64,000 nt of DNA, from assembly GCA_016873455.1 (NCBI GenBank), contig VGXE01000002.1:62001-126000 (forward strand), in the 5' to 3' direction. Every line of letters begins with the position of its first letter. Position 1 is the stretch's first letter. Source of the stretch: Nitrospira sp. Lineage in GTDB: Bacteria > Nitrospirota > Nitrospiria > Nitrospirales > Nitrospiraceae. The position numbers and the translations under genes are program-made. Below the pieces are notes generated by a model, which did not search any database, had not been told where the DNA came from, and saw only the letters and a list, made by a program, of their open reading frames with translations. This document shows, one piece after another, positions 45,933-55,387 of this stretch.

Positions 45933-46581
45933 ACAGACCCACCAGAGCCATCCCCGCGACGAATCCTCCAATGTGCGCGAAGAAGGCCACCCCGCCACCC
46001 GTGGCACCCACGCTCATTCCTCCGCTGATCAATTGGGTGACAAACCACATGCCCAGCACGATGCCAGCCGGGATACGCGTCATTCCCACCGCTGGCAAGA
46101 GAACCAGCACGTGGGCACGTGGGAATAACAGAAGATAGGCTCCTAGCACGGCTGAAATGGCCCCGCTGGCGCCGACCATGGGGATGGGCGATGCCGGATC
46201 GGTGACGGCATGGCTGAGGGCCGCTAGTACCCCGCACAGCAGGTAAAACATGACATACTTGGCATGCCCCATGGCATCCTCGATGTTATTACCGAAAATC
46301 CACAGGTACAGCATATTGCCCAGCAGATGCATCCAGCCTCCGTGCAGGAACATGCTGCTGAGCAACGTCAGCGCGGCTGGGAATGCCGGGGAGACTTCTT
46401 CAGGGAGAGAGCCGGCGCCAAATACGACAGCAGGGATGGCGCCATACTGAAAGACAAACACATCACCGAGTTTCCCCGATAGACTGTTCTGGTAGAGAAA
46501 GACTGCCACACACATCACGATGAACAGCACGGTCACGAACGGGAATCGTTCGGTGGGATTATCGTCGTGAAGTGGAATCAC
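45874..46581 (-). CDS. Rhomboid-family intramembrane serine protease
   Basis: 235 residues, six or seven membrane segments. Catalytic Ser in GASGAIS and His in FFAHIGGF; the supporting HGGWMHLLGNMLYLWIFG motif in the first loop is intact. Cleaves membrane proteins within the bilayer; substrate unknown. Ends inside the purK coding region (convergent overlap). Confidence 0.9.
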   Translation of the reverse strand: MIPLHDDNPTERFPFVTVLFIVMCVAVFLYQNSLSGKLGDVFVFQYGAIPAVVFGAGSLPEEVSPAFPAALTLLSSMFLHGGWMHLLGNMLYLWIFGNNIEDAMGHAKYVMFYLLCGVLAALSHAVTDPASPIPMVGASGAISAVLGAYLLLFPRAHVLVLLPAVGMTRIPAGIVLGMWFVTQLISGGMSVGATGGGVAFFAHIGGFVAGMALVGLFKRSEVPFFSPRHVRRREH

Positions 46582-46590
46582 GGTGAGGGC

Positions 46591-47463
46591 CTAAGGCGAC
46601 CGCCGGCGGTCGGTGACCGCGCGCGGCAGCAACGGATTGGCGGGAAGCGTTCCATCGGTCCCCAAGGGAACTGAAAACCCAGCCGCGTGAGTATGCCCGC
46701 CTCCGCCGAACGAAGCGGCGATCCCTCCGACGTCCGTGCCGTCCTGGCGGGAGCGCATGCTGAAATATCGCCGCCCGTCGCGATCGTGCCAGATGATGCA
46801 AAAGGGATAATGGGGCGAGAGCCGTTCGCCGATCTGGCTTGTTAAGACGGCGCTTTGCACGGACGGAACAATTTCACCCTGAAACTCCACCATGATCGCT
46901 TGCGCCGCGAGTTTGCCGACCAGCTCATGTTCATAGCGAAGAATCGCCTGGCCTTCCCGCTCGAGCGTGCCTTGGGAGAACTGATCCCAGAGCTTGAAGT
47001 CGAATGGGTATGACGCGAGCGCCGCATTGATTTCCCGGCTGCCCGCCAAGGCCCAGGTCCAGAGATCCTTGTCTTGAACATACTGGAGCAGCCAGGGCGC
47101 GGGGGTCCCGTGGGCCCATTCCCATCCGAGCACCGCCCCCGACTTTGTCTGATCGAAATAGGCATAGGGTAGTCCCTGTAATGCCTGTTCTGCCGTAATG
47201 TGATGGTCGAGGACAAGCAGGTCCTTGGCCTCGGCCGCCATGGTTTCCAGAATGGGCCGCCCATAACTAAAATCGACGATGACGATGCGGCGATCCGCAA
47301 GGTCAGACGGGGGTGGGACGCCGTGTTTCACCGGCACAAAGCGAGTATCGGGGAATTGTTTCCAAATCGCCCATGCGGCTCCAAAGCCATCCATGCATTC
47401 GGCATGATAGAGCACGATGTCGGGAGGATCATGGAACCGGCGTGCGTAGGGGGAATCGCTCAT
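46591..47463 (-). CDS. DHH/DHHA1 family phosphoesterase
   Basis: 290 residues. N-terminal DHH motifs HAECMDGFGAAW and LDHHIT, and the DHHA1 motif GGGGHTHAAGF near the C-terminus. The family includes nanoRNases and cyclic-dinucleotide phosphodiesterases. The first DHH motif (usually HxNPDGD) is HAECMDG, a variant seen in the oligoribonuclease-like branch. ATG at 47463 chosen over a GTG one codon upstream. Nine bases from the rhomboid start, so possibly cotranscribed. Confidence 0.85.
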   Translation of the reverse strand: MSDSPYARRFHDPPDIVLYHAECMDGFGAAWAIWKQFPDTRFVPVKHGVPPPSDLADRRIVIVDFSYGRPILETMAAEAKDLLVLDHHITAEQALQGLPYAYFDQTKSGAVLGWEWAHGTPAPWLLQYVQDKDLWTWALAGSREINAALASYPFDFKLWDQFSQGTLEREGQAILRYEHELVGKLAAQAIMVEFQGEIVPSVQSAVLTSQIGERLSPHYPFCIIWHDRDGRRYFSMRSRQDGTDVGGIAASFGGGGHTHAAGFSVPLGTDGTLPANPLLPRAVTDRRRSP

Positions 47464-47558
47464 CACAGTATGGGGAGAATACCATGGCCGGAATGCCGAC
47501 TAAAGAGCGTTTCTCACCCTCCACCGGTCGGAGCGGGCTGGCCGGGCACGGGGTGAGG

Positions 47559-48614
47559 TTACAGCTGATTTAGATGGTCGATCAACTGGCGGAGACGGCC
47601 CGCGCTTCGCCGGTTGAAATTGAAGACCAGCCGGGGGAGGTCCCGCAGGCCTGGTTCATCCAGCTCTTCGTCAAGTGGGCCGCGCAACTCGAACCGTCCA
47701 TCGGCCAGGAGGTCGCTGAACCGTTCCTGGATTCGCTCAAGCTGTTCGCCGGAGATCGGCGAGTGTAACCGCATTGCCAATTGCTGCCCGACGAATCGGA
47801 TCGAGTGATAGCGGCGGTAGAAACGCAGGATATGATCGACGGCGGCGTCGGCTGAATTCGTGATCATGAAGAGACTGAGGTCTTCCTCATTGATCAGCTT
47901 CCGTTTCAAGAGCTGCTTGGTGATGAAGGCCGACCAGTCGTCCCAGTAGTCACATCCCGGCGCCTGCAGGCAGACAATCGGCTGAGGGTCGCTCTTCCCG
48001 GTTTGCGCCAGCGTCAGAATCTCAAACCCTTCGTCATGTGTGCCGAAGCCTCCCGGAAACAGCGCGATGGCGTTGGCTTCTTTTTGGAACATCAGTTTGC
48101 GGGTAAAGAAATACTTGAACGTGATCAACTTGGGATCGTCGGTGATGACGGTGTTGGCCCCCTGCTCGAACGGCAGCATAATATTGACGCCGAAACTGTT
48201 CTCGCGTCCGGCCCCTTCCTGACCGGCGCGCATGATACCGTCAGCCCCTCCGGTGATGACCATGAATCCCTGTCGGACCGCGGTTTGCGCGAACCGGAAT
48301 GCCAATTGATAATTGGGATCGTCCGAAGGCGTCCGCGCCGAACCGAAGATGCTGACCTTCCGGCGATCGCGATAGCCGTGAAAGACCCCAAACGCATGGC
48401 GGAGTTCTTTTACCGCCCGATTCACGATTTTCACGTCTAGCAAATCGAGGTGCGCGTCATGCAGTTTGAGCACGCCCGTCAACAGTTCCTTGATCAGGGC
48501 CGCGTGCAGGTCGTCCTCCGGGCTCTCGAGCAGTGTGCCGATCTGGTGCAGGATCTCCTCTTTCGACAAGGGGGATCGCGGTCGAAGCTGCTGGACTTTG
48601 CTGGGCGCGTTCAT
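47559..48614 (-). CDS. LOG-family nucleotide phosphoribohydrolase-like protein
   Basis: 351 residues. Rossmann-like LOG domain with the PGGFGTHDE motif and ITGGADGIM. An N-terminal helical part (about 1-85) and a C-terminal extension (about 275-351) make it longer than plain lysine-decarboxylase-like LOG proteins, nearer to PpnN in layout. PpnN-type enzymes split nucleoside monophosphates into base and ribose phosphate. Substrate here is unknown. Confidence 0.82.
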   Translation of the reverse strand: MNAPSKVQQLRPRSPLSKEEILHQIGTLLESPEDDLHAALIKELLTGVLKLHDAHLDLLDVKIVNRAVKELRHAFGVFHGYRDRRKVSIFGSARTPSDDPNYQLAFRFAQTAVRQGFMVITGGADGIMRAGQEGAGRENSFGVNIMLPFEQGANTVITDDPKLITFKYFFTRKLMFQKEANAIALFPGGFGTHDEGFEILTLAQTGKSDPQPIVCLQAPGCDYWDDWSAFITKQLLKRKLINEEDLSLFMITNSADAAVDHILRFYRRYHSIRFVGQQLAMRLHSPISGEQLERIQERFSDLLADGRFELRGPLDEELDEPGLRDLPRLVFNFNRRSAGRLRQLIDHLNQL

Positions 48615-48702
48615 GGGTCTCCTCTGGCCTCTGGTTCAGTTGAGGGGAAATTCTATCAATGGATCGCGGATTGGTCAAAGAACCTTCAAAGATGGGCGGG
48701 GT

Positions 48703-49467
48703 CTAGTACAGATCGGACGATGGGGGCGAATGCTGAAGCACCCACGCTTTGATCGTTGATTGGTCCGTGGACGAGAGTTTGACGAATTGGATATCGACCG
48801 CGCCCGCAGCGGTCCGAGACGGCTTGACGCCCCCACGCCCGTAATCAGACACGACCTGGCCTCGGATCGTCAGCGGTCTTGCCAAAGAGGGGAGGGAAAA
48901 GTTTAAGATGACGGACGCGTCGGAGAGCAGCGAGGTCGAAGGCTCCACGAGCGCGCCGACATGGCTGATCTCGACGATCGTGGCGTGGAACTCGGATCCG
49001 GGCTGGTTTCCGTCCGTCACCCGAAGAGTCGCCGGGATGTGCACGAGACAACGTTTCGGGGCCAGGATCAAATCCCGTGCTGTCAGGACACCGACCGGCT
49101 GCGCCTGTTTGGTGACGATCAAGATCGGGGTGCCGTTCGTCATCATCATCGTCGATGCGTCGTCCGCCGCTCGATCGTATTCGATAAATTGGACTGGCCG
49201 TGTCATGATCGTGCGGACTTCGATGTCGTCGGGCTCCAGACCTTGCGCGACCACTTTCTTGACGATGTCGGTCGGGGTCATGAGTCCGAAACTGGACTCC
49301 GTGTCCTTGACCAGCAGGCAGGGCGTCTGCTCCCGTTCCAACAGGGAGGCCGCCTCGGTGACGGAGACATCGCCGGGAATCTGAACTACACCTGGTGTCA
49401 TCATGTGTGCAACCACGGGGTTTTGGTGAATGGCAGGGGTTGGCCGGGTTTTCTCGTCGCTCGACAT
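48703..49467 (-). CDS. CBS-pair protein with C-terminal PilZ-like domain
   Basis: 254 residues. Two CBS motifs (MMTPGVVQIPGDVSVTEAASLL and IMTRPVQFIEYDRAADDASTMM), then a PilZ-like barrel (about 150-250; HATIVEISHVGALVE in place of (D/N)xSxxG). The c-di-GMP RxxxR motif is not evident, so ligand binding by the PilZ part is doubtful. Such a protein could couple adenine-nucleotide level to a surface or motility function. No membrane segment. Confidence 0.75.
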   Translation of the reverse strand: MSSDEKTRPTPAIHQNPVVAHMMTPGVVQIPGDVSVTEAASLLEREQTPCLLVKDTESSFGLMTPTDIVKKVVAQGLEPDDIEVRTIMTRPVQFIEYDRAADDASTMMMTNGTPILIVTKQAQPVGVLTARDLILAPKRCLVHIPATLRVTDGNQPGSEFHATIVEISHVGALVEPSTSLLSDASVILNFSLPSLARPLTIRGQVVSDYGRGGVKPSRTAAGAVDIQFVKLSSTDQSTIKAWVLQHSPPSSDLY

Positions 49468-49570
49468 CGATCAGCCCGGTCCTTTCTTCCGAAACAGCCG
49501 GGCGTCCGGCCCCTGCGATGTACGGCAAGTATAGCAGAAGGTTTCTAAGGCCCATGATTTCCACAAACCC

Positions 49571-49600
49571 TTGTCAGTCAACGGTTTCCAGGAATAGAAT
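49571..49600 (+). promoter_or_regulatory. Promoter of the MNIO-dus-maf unit
   Basis: TTGTCA (49571-49576), 18-bp spacer, TAGAAT (49595-49600), 36 bp before the first start codon. Confidence 0.55.
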
Positions 49601-49635
49601 GGGGTCCAATTTTGGCCGTGAGTGAGCGTATCTGA

Positions 49636-51129
49636 ATGGCTGCGCTGAATGCCGTGGAGCAGGTGTTTCTCCGTCGTCTTGGGCTGATCCAGGTTCATGG
49701 CCTCGGCCTCTCCGTCGACGTCTATTCGCCGGACCTTCCTAGCTTGCTCGGAGCACTGCGCCGCCGTCAAGTCCGACCGGCCTATCTGGAGGTGTTTCGC
49801 GCGGCTCCGGCGGCGCTGGCCATGGTCAGAAGCCAGGCCGGTGACGGCTTGCTGACGTATCATGGCGAAGGCTTGTGGCTGACTCAGCCGGATCTTGCCG
49901 GCGATCCGGCATTCCCACAAGAGGTTCGCGAGGTTGCCGGACATCTCCAGACGCTGGACAGTGCCTGGTTGAATCACGAATGCGCGACGAAATCCATTGC
50001 GGGGTATTCGTTCGGGACCTATCTTCCTCCGCTGTACACAGAGTCAAGCGCCGCCATGGTGGCCGAGAATACACGGCTCGTGCAAGAACTGCTCGACCGA
50101 CATTGCCGCCTCTCAAGCGGGGCGGCACCCTTGGTCTTGCTGGAAATGCCGCCGCTCACGTACTTTATCGCCGGGACCGTCGATGTCCCGATGTTTTTTC
50201 AGCTGGTTGTCCGGAGCACTCCTTGTGGGCTTGTGCTGGATGTTGGCCATCTGTGGACCGTCTATCGGTATTCAGGCGCGTGGCAAGCGGTCTCGCTGGC
50301 GCAATTTGTGAAGACGTTTCTGGATAATTTCCCCATGCATCGCGTGGTCGAGATTCATGTGGCGGGGCTTGCCCCTCACGAATCGAGTTCGGCCGCTCAG
50401 TCGGAGCTGTCCAAGAGGACCGGCGATGGGTCCCTGCCGGTGTGGACCGATGCGCATGCGGCTCCCATCCCACCGGTGCTCTTCGAAATCCTTGATCAGA
50501 TTCTGAGCCATCCGGGCTTGACCAGTCTGCGGGGCCTGGCCTTGGAAGTCGACACCAAGCCGGTCGAATTGATCGTCGAGGAATTTGCCCAATTCGCCGA
50601 GCGCTATCGCATGGTTCCGTTTCCAGAAACAGTCCTTCCTGTGGCCTCCGACGAGCAGGCAGTTTGGTTGCCGGAGGAGGAACGGCTGCCCGACGCGGTC
50701 GCGCGCGGGTTGGAGGAGGCCTATGATCGCTATGCCCGCGTGGCGGTCGGCCGAGCCGATCCGCTGGGAACGGAATGGACACACCCCACCGCCTGTGCCG
50801 ATGAGCTCGACCGGTATCGGTCCATCTATCTTCCCTATGAGATTCTTCACTGGGGTGGCGATGTAGAATCGATGTTCCCGGAGTCGTGCCGCCGGCTGGC
50901 CGGGCAGGGGGTGCCGCTCTCACGGTTTGTGCCCTTTTGGTTTAGCCGGCCGCGGCCGCGGTCCCCGTCCTATGACTTTTTTCTGGTGAAGATCGAGCGG
51001 TTTATCGAATTCGTCCATGAAGAAGCGCCGGAATTGGCCGGTATCGCCCAACAAGAAGCGGACGAACTCAGAGGGGCGTACGAGGTTGCCAATGCGCCTC
51101 CGGTCCAGATCATGAGTGAACGCCCATGA
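49636..51129 (+). CDS. DUF692 multinuclear iron oxidase (MNIO) family protein with C-terminal extension
   Basis: 497 residues. Residues ~20-320 form a DUF692 TIM barrel with the expected ligand motifs: TYHGEG, LNHE, LLEMPP (usually ENxP), LDVGHLW, EIHVAG, WTDAHAAP and LEVDTKP. MNIO enzymes (MbnB, TglH and others) oxidise cysteine or other residues of ribosomal peptides. The last ~170 residues are an extra domain (EILHWGGDVESMFPE, FVPFWFSRPRPRSPSYDFF) that I do not recognise; it might replace the usual partner protein. No precursor peptide is obvious. Stop overlaps the dus start (ATGA). Confidence 0.8.
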   Translation: MAALNAVEQVFLRRLGLIQVHGLGLSVDVYSPDLPSLLGALRRRQVRPAYLEVFRAAPAALAMVRSQAGDGLLTYHGEGLWLTQPDLAGDPAFPQEVREVAGHLQTLDSAWLNHECATKSIAGYSFGTYLPPLYTESSAAMVAENTRLVQELLDRHCRLSSGAAPLVLLEMPPLTYFIAGTVDVPMFFQLVVRSTPCGLVLDVGHLWTVYRYSGAWQAVSLAQFVKTFLDNFPMHRVVEIHVAGLAPHESSSAAQSELSKRTGDGSLPVWTDAHAAPIPPVLFEILDQILSHPGLTSLRGLALEVDTKPVELIVEEFAQFAERYRMVPFPETVLPVASDEQAVWLPEEERLPDAVARGLEEAYDRYARVAVGRADPLGTEWTHPTACADELDRYRSIYLPYEILHWGGDVESMFPESCRRLAGQGVPLSRFVPFWFSRPRPRSPSYDFFLVKIERFIEFVHEEAPELAGIAQQEADELRGAYEVANAPPVQIMSERP

Positions 51130-52310
51130 GCTTTTGGCTGACCCTCCCTCGTCCGATCATTGGTCTGTCCCCGATGGACGGCGTGACCGACTCGAGTTTC
51201 CGCTCCGTGATCGCGAGGCAGGGCAAGCCCGATGTCACGTTCACGGAGTTTACGCACGTGCACGACATCTGCCATGGGCCGGAGAAATTACTGGACACCC
51301 TTGTCTACAGTGACATCGAACGTCCAATGGTGGCACAACTCTACGGGAACGATCCGGCGTTGTTTTATCAGGCTGCGCACGCGGTCTGTGAGCTGGGATT
51401 CGATGGGTTGGATATCAACATGGGCTGTCCGTCCAAGAACGTGGCAGCCTCTGGATCGGGCGCCGGGCTTATCAGAACGCCGGCTGTGGCCAGTGCGATC
51501 ATGCAGGCCGCCCGGCGTGGAATCGAGGATTGGGCCGGTGGGCATACGCTCGAGCAGGTCGGGTTCAAATCGGCCAGGATGGCGGCTTTTCGGCGGATGA
51601 ATGAAGCGCGTGGCGAGGCCCATTCAACCGTGCGCCGTTCCATCCCCCTCTCCGTCAAAACGCGGCTCGGCTATGACTCGGTTGTGGTGGAAAGCTGGAT
51701 CGAGCATCTGTTGGCAGAGCGGCCGGCGGTGATCTCCCTGCATGGCCGGACGCTTCGGCAGATGTACCGCGGCGAGGCCGATTGGTCCGCCATTGCACGG
51801 GCGGCGGCTCTGGCGAAGGGGACGGGGACGTTACTGTGTGGAAACGGAGATCTTCACAGCTTGGACGAGGTGGTTGCGCGTGTCCGCGAAACCGGAGTGG
51901 ACGGCGTGCTGGTGGGGCGGGCCGTGCTCGGCGCGCCGTGGTTTTTCCGCACGAAAGAGCAGGTCCGTGTACTCGCCTGTGAGGCGAACAGATTTTGTCC
52001 CGACGTCTGTTCCGGGGATGCCATCTCGCTCAACCAGCGGTTTGCGGTGCTGTTGGATCATGCCCGGCAATTTGAGGGGCTCTGCGGCGAGCGGCAATTC
52101 CATCGGATGCGCAAACACCTGGGCTGGTATTGCAAGGGATTTCCCCATGCCGCCGCGCTGCGTGCACGGATGTTTCGTGTGTCGTCAGTGCGTGAGATCG
52201 AAACCTTGCTCGACGAGTATCGAGCCCAACGAATTCTGGATTCGACTGAAGCTGAATCGATCGACAGCAGGGATGAGAGCGAACCGATGCCGGCGTCACG
52301 ATGCAGTTAG
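51126..52310 (+). CDS. tRNA-dihydrouridine synthase family protein
   Basis: 394 residues, FMN barrel. LSPMDGVTDSSFR start, NMGCPSKNV with the catalytic Cys about 101, SVKTRLGYD, HGRTLRQMYRG and GRAVLGAPWFF. Reduces uridine in the tRNA D loop. An insert of about 45 residues (ARRGIEDWAGGHTLEQVGF...) lies between the Cys loop and the KTR motif and is longer than in DusA/B/C. Coupled to the MNIO gene upstream and overlapping maf downstream by 10 bp. Confidence 0.88.
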   Translation: MSFWLTLPRPIIGLSPMDGVTDSSFRSVIARQGKPDVTFTEFTHVHDICHGPEKLLDTLVYSDIERPMVAQLYGNDPALFYQAAHAVCELGFDGLDINMGCPSKNVAASGSGAGLIRTPAVASAIMQAARRGIEDWAGGHTLEQVGFKSARMAAFRRMNEARGEAHSTVRRSIPLSVKTRLGYDSVVVESWIEHLLAERPAVISLHGRTLRQMYRGEADWSAIARAAALAKGTGTLLCGNGDLHSLDEVVARVRETGVDGVLVGRAVLGAPWFFRTKEQVRVLACEANRFCPDVCSGDAISLNQRFAVLLDHARQFEGLCGERQFHRMRKHLGWYCKGFPHAAALRARMFRVSSVREIETLLDEYRAQRILDSTEAESIDSRDESEPMPASRCS

Positions 52311-52933
52311 TGTTGGCGTCCACGTCCCCTCGCCGGCGTGAGCTGCTTGCGCTTCTGGGAGTGTCCTTCCAGGTTGCCTCTCCGTCCTGTGAAGAACGCC
52401 CGCTGGCCGGCCTGTCACCCCGTGAGCACGTCGAACGCTTTGCGCTCGAAAAGGCTCGCTCTATTGCCGACAGAAGGCCGGGCGCTCTCGTGTTGGGCAG
52501 TGATACCGTGATCGAGCTGGATGGCCGCTTGTTGGGCAAGCCCCGTGATCTTGACGGGGCGCGTGACATGCTGACGGCTCTCGCCGGCCGGCCGCATGAG
52601 GTGCACACGGCGGTAGCCCTGTGCAGCCGGATACAGGCGGTTGAATCGGTCGAAGTGGCAACAGCCACGGTGTCTATGCGTGCGGACGTCGATGGCTCGA
52701 TCACACGATATCTTGCCACCCAGGAATCGTTGGGCAAAGCCGGGGCCTATTCGATTCAAGGTGCGGGAGGAGACCTCATTGAGCGGGTCGAGGGAGACTT
52801 CACAACCGTGGTGGGGTTGCCGTTGACCGTGGTGGCTCGGCTGCTCGGGTCTGTCGGGTATTCCATTCCGCGCAGTGTGGAGGAGATCTATCGGCAGCAG
52901 CCTTACCCGAACTGGAGCCGGTTCATAGTGTGA
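52301..52933 (+). CDS. maf: Maf-family nucleotide pyrophosphatase
   Basis: 210 residues. LASTSPRRRELL, SDTVIELDG and GKPRD, AYSIQGAGG motifs of Maf. Hydrolyses modified or canonical NTPs (dTTP/UTP/m7GTP type) to monophosphates. Overlaps the dus gene end. Length is normal, with a short C-terminal tail YRQQPYPNWSRFIV. Confidence 0.92.
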   Translation: MQLVLASTSPRRRELLALLGVSFQVASPSCEERPLAGLSPREHVERFALEKARSIADRRPGALVLGSDTVIELDGRLLGKPRDLDGARDMLTALAGRPHEVHTAVALCSRIQAVESVEVATATVSMRADVDGSITRYLATQESLGKAGAYSIQGAGGDLIERVEGDFTTVVGLPLTVVARLLGSVGYSIPRSVEEIYRQQPYPNWSRFIV

Positions 52934-53029
52934 TTGCATCGCGCGCGCTGTTCTCCTACAATGCGTTCGCCGTTTTCTCTCCACGTCCATCTGTGTGTCG
53001 GAAGCATGATCAGGTTGGGAAAGGAAGGC

Positions 53030-53683
53030 ATGAGGTTGTACAGAAACACGATCGCAGGGGTGGTTATCGGGCTGATCGGATTTCTTGCGACAGGGAGTGA
53101 GACGGCGCGCGCCATCGATGTGAAACTGTCCGCCGATGAGGCGCAAAAGGCGCTTGAGGCCGGCCGCGTTCCGATGGAGAAAGCCGCGCTTCCCGATGAG
53201 GTCAAAAAGGTGCTCCAACAGGCCTCCTTGACCGCTCGTGTGGGCGCTGATCCTGAGAAGGACCCGTGCGGCGCCAGCGCGATCCTGCGCACCAAGCGGT
53301 ATCGGCTGGAGGCGTTCGGCCGTCAGGAAGCCGTGGAGTCAAAGAAACGCAAGGCCGACGTACGCATGCCGGAAGAGTTCATCAAGAAAGTGATGGACAT
53401 GCCCAATATGGAGGTCGAGATCCAGCTCTGCGGCGAAGATGAGTATTTTGCCGAAGGGGTCGTCATCGAATTGCAGCAAGGATCGAAGCGCGTCAAGCCG
53501 ATCGATATCGGCAAAGCCGACCGAGGACGAAAAAACGAGGGCAACGGTCCGGCCTTTCGCTCCCGGTTCACCGCGCTCTTTGCCTACGAGCAGTTTGATC
53601 CGACCGCCAAATCCGTGTTCGTCGTGAATCTGCAAGATGGGCAGGAGGCTAGAATCCCTGCCGACTTCTCGAAAGTGAAATAA
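53030..53683 (+). CDS. Hypothetical secreted protein
   Basis: 217 residues with a signal peptide (IAGVVIGLIGFLATGSETARA-ID). The mature protein is charged, with two cysteines (DPCGAS, IQLCGEDE) and a C-terminal strand-rich part (FTALFAYEQFDPTAKSVFVVNLQDG). Family unknown. GGAAGG sets the start at 53030. Follows maf by about 100 bp. Confidence 0.65.
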   Translation: MRLYRNTIAGVVIGLIGFLATGSETARAIDVKLSADEAQKALEAGRVPMEKAALPDEVKKVLQQASLTARVGADPEKDPCGASAILRTKRYRLEAFGRQEAVESKKRKADVRMPEEFIKKVMDMPNMEVEIQLCGEDEYFAEGVVIELQQGSKRVKPIDIGKADRGRKNEGNGPAFRSRFTALFAYEQFDPTAKSVFVVNLQDGQEARIPADFSKVK

Positions 53684-53755
53684 TCCCGAGGTCCGCTCAG
53701 GTCTTCACACCGTCAGACTCACACGTTCCGTCACGCACGCGTCACGATCCCGTTC

Positions 53756-53785
53756 TTGACACTATCCCAGCCCGTTCTTTAGGCT
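53756..53785 (+). promoter_or_regulatory. Promoter of the ppx gene
   Basis: TTGACA (53756-53761, perfect -35), 18-bp spacer, TAGGCT (53780-53785), 41 bp before the GTG start. Confidence 0.5.
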
Positions 53786-53825
53786 TCGACAACTTCTGTG
53801 TATACCGCTCGGAGAAGGGGAGCCG

Positions 53826-55379
53826 GTGAGTAAGCTCGCGGTTGTCGATATCGGAACCAACTCCATTCACTTGGTGCTGGCGGAGATTCTGCCGGACGCC
53901 AGCTACAAAATCCTTGATCGATTCAAAGATATGACGCGATTGGGGGACGGAGCATTTGCCAGCAGGCAGCTCTCCGATGCCGCAATCTCCCGCGCAATGA
54001 CCGCGCTCAAGACCTTGGTGACGCTTGCCCGCAACAAAGGGTTCGACCGCACTATTGCCGTGGCGACCAGCGCGGTGCGCGAGGCCCGGAACGGCGGAGA
54101 ATTCGTCAACCAGGTGGCGGAACTGACTGGGTTGACCGTCCGGGTGATCAGCGGCATCGAAGAGGCTCGGCTCATTTTCCTGGGCGTCAAGCACAGTGTC
54201 GCGCTTTCTGAGGAACCGGCCTTGGTCGTCGATGTCGGTGGGGGCTCGGTGGAACTGATTGTGGGCAACCGGGACGCCATGATCCATGCCAAGAGCCTCA
54301 AGCTGGGGGCGATTCGCCTTCTCGATCAGTTTCTGCCGAAGACGCCACCCCCGCCGTCGATGTTGCGCGCGCTTGAAGAGGCGGTCTCCACACAACTGAA
54401 GACGGCGCTCGACGCCTTTCCAATCAAGACATTCCAGTCAGTGTGTGCCACCTCCGGGATGGCTGCGAATCTGGCCGACATCATCTGTCTCAAACAGACG
54501 GGGCGATCCCTTCCCCAGCAGAACTTGGCGAGGGTGGCGTTGAAAGATCTGCGTCTTCTGGAGGGCGAGCTATCGCGCGCGTCACTGAAGGCCAGGCTGG
54601 CGATCCCCGGCCTGGATCCCAAGCGCGTTGACACGTTGCTGCCCGCCGCCGTGGTGTTCCGGCGTCTGCTGGAATTGACGGGCCAGGACGAACTGGTGCT
54701 TTGCGACAAGGCCATTCGCGAGGGCGTGATCTATGACTTCATCGCCAAACACCGCGAAGGGCTCAAGGCCGAAAGAGACTTTCCCGACGTGCGCCGGCGG
54801 AACGTCATCGGGCTGGCCCGGCGCTGCCAGGCTCCCGAAGTCCACTCTCTGCACGTCGCCGACCTGGCGCTCCGCTTGTTCGACCAGACCACACGGTTGC
54901 ACGGACTCGGCCCGCGTGAGCGCGACTGGCTCGAATACGCCGCCATCCTCCATGATATCGGGTACCTCATCAATCCCCGGCAGCACCACAAGCATGCCTA
55001 TTACCTGATCATGAACAGCGATCTCGGAGGGCTGACCGCTGACGAGGTCGGGGTCATCGCCAATGTCGCCCGCTATCACCGGCGGGCGGTGCCGGGCCTC
55101 AAACACCAGGGATTCGAAAGCCTCACGCCCCGCATGAAGCGCGTGGTACGGATCCTCTCTTCGTTGCTCCGCATCGCCGACGGGCTCGATCGGACCCACT
55201 TTTCGGTGGTGCGGACGGTGAAGGTGAAAGCCGGGAAGACCATGACCATCGAAGCGACGGTGACCGGCGACGCAGAAATGGAACTATGGGCGGCCAAGAA
55301 CCGGGCCGACTTGTTTCAGCAGGTGTTCCGCCAGCGCGTGCGCTTCACCGAAGTCGTCAATGAGAAGGAATCGCCATGA
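53826..55379 (+). CDS. ppx: Ppx/GppA exopolyphosphatase
   Basis: 517 residues. Actin-like fold with VVDIGTNSIHLVLAE, ATSAVREARN, GIEEARLIFLG and VVDVGGGSVELIVG; the C-terminal domain is HD-like (HSLHVADLA, AAILHDIGYL, RYHRRAVPG). Degrades polyphosphate or pppGpp. Start GTG preceded by GGAGAAGGGGAG. The stop lies nine bases before a truncated MITE-like repeat. Confidence 0.92.
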   Translation: MSKLAVVDIGTNSIHLVLAEILPDASYKILDRFKDMTRLGDGAFASRQLSDAAISRAMTALKTLVTLARNKGFDRTIAVATSAVREARNGGEFVNQVAELTGLTVRVISGIEEARLIFLGVKHSVALSEEPALVVDVGGGSVELIVGNRDAMIHAKSLKLGAIRLLDQFLPKTPPPPSMLRALEEAVSTQLKTALDAFPIKTFQSVCATSGMAANLADIICLKQTGRSLPQQNLARVALKDLRLLEGELSRASLKARLAIPGLDPKRVDTLLPAAVVFRRLLELTGQDELVLCDKAIREGVIYDFIAKHREGLKAERDFPDVRRRNVIGLARRCQAPEVHSLHVADLALRLFDQTTRLHGLGPRERDWLEYAAILHDIGYLINPRQHHKHAYYLIMNSDLGGLTADEVGVIANVARYHRRAVPGLKHQGFESLTPRMKRVVRILSSLLRIADGLDRTHFSVVRTVKVKAGKTMTIEATVTGDAEMELWAAKNRADLFQQVFRQRVRFTEVVNEKESP

Positions 55380-55387
55380 CCGACCTG

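Noticed and set aside
49636-52933. Precursor peptide for the MNIO enzyme in the same operon
   Set aside because: No short Cys- or Asn-rich frame with a ribosome site was found before, within or after the operon.
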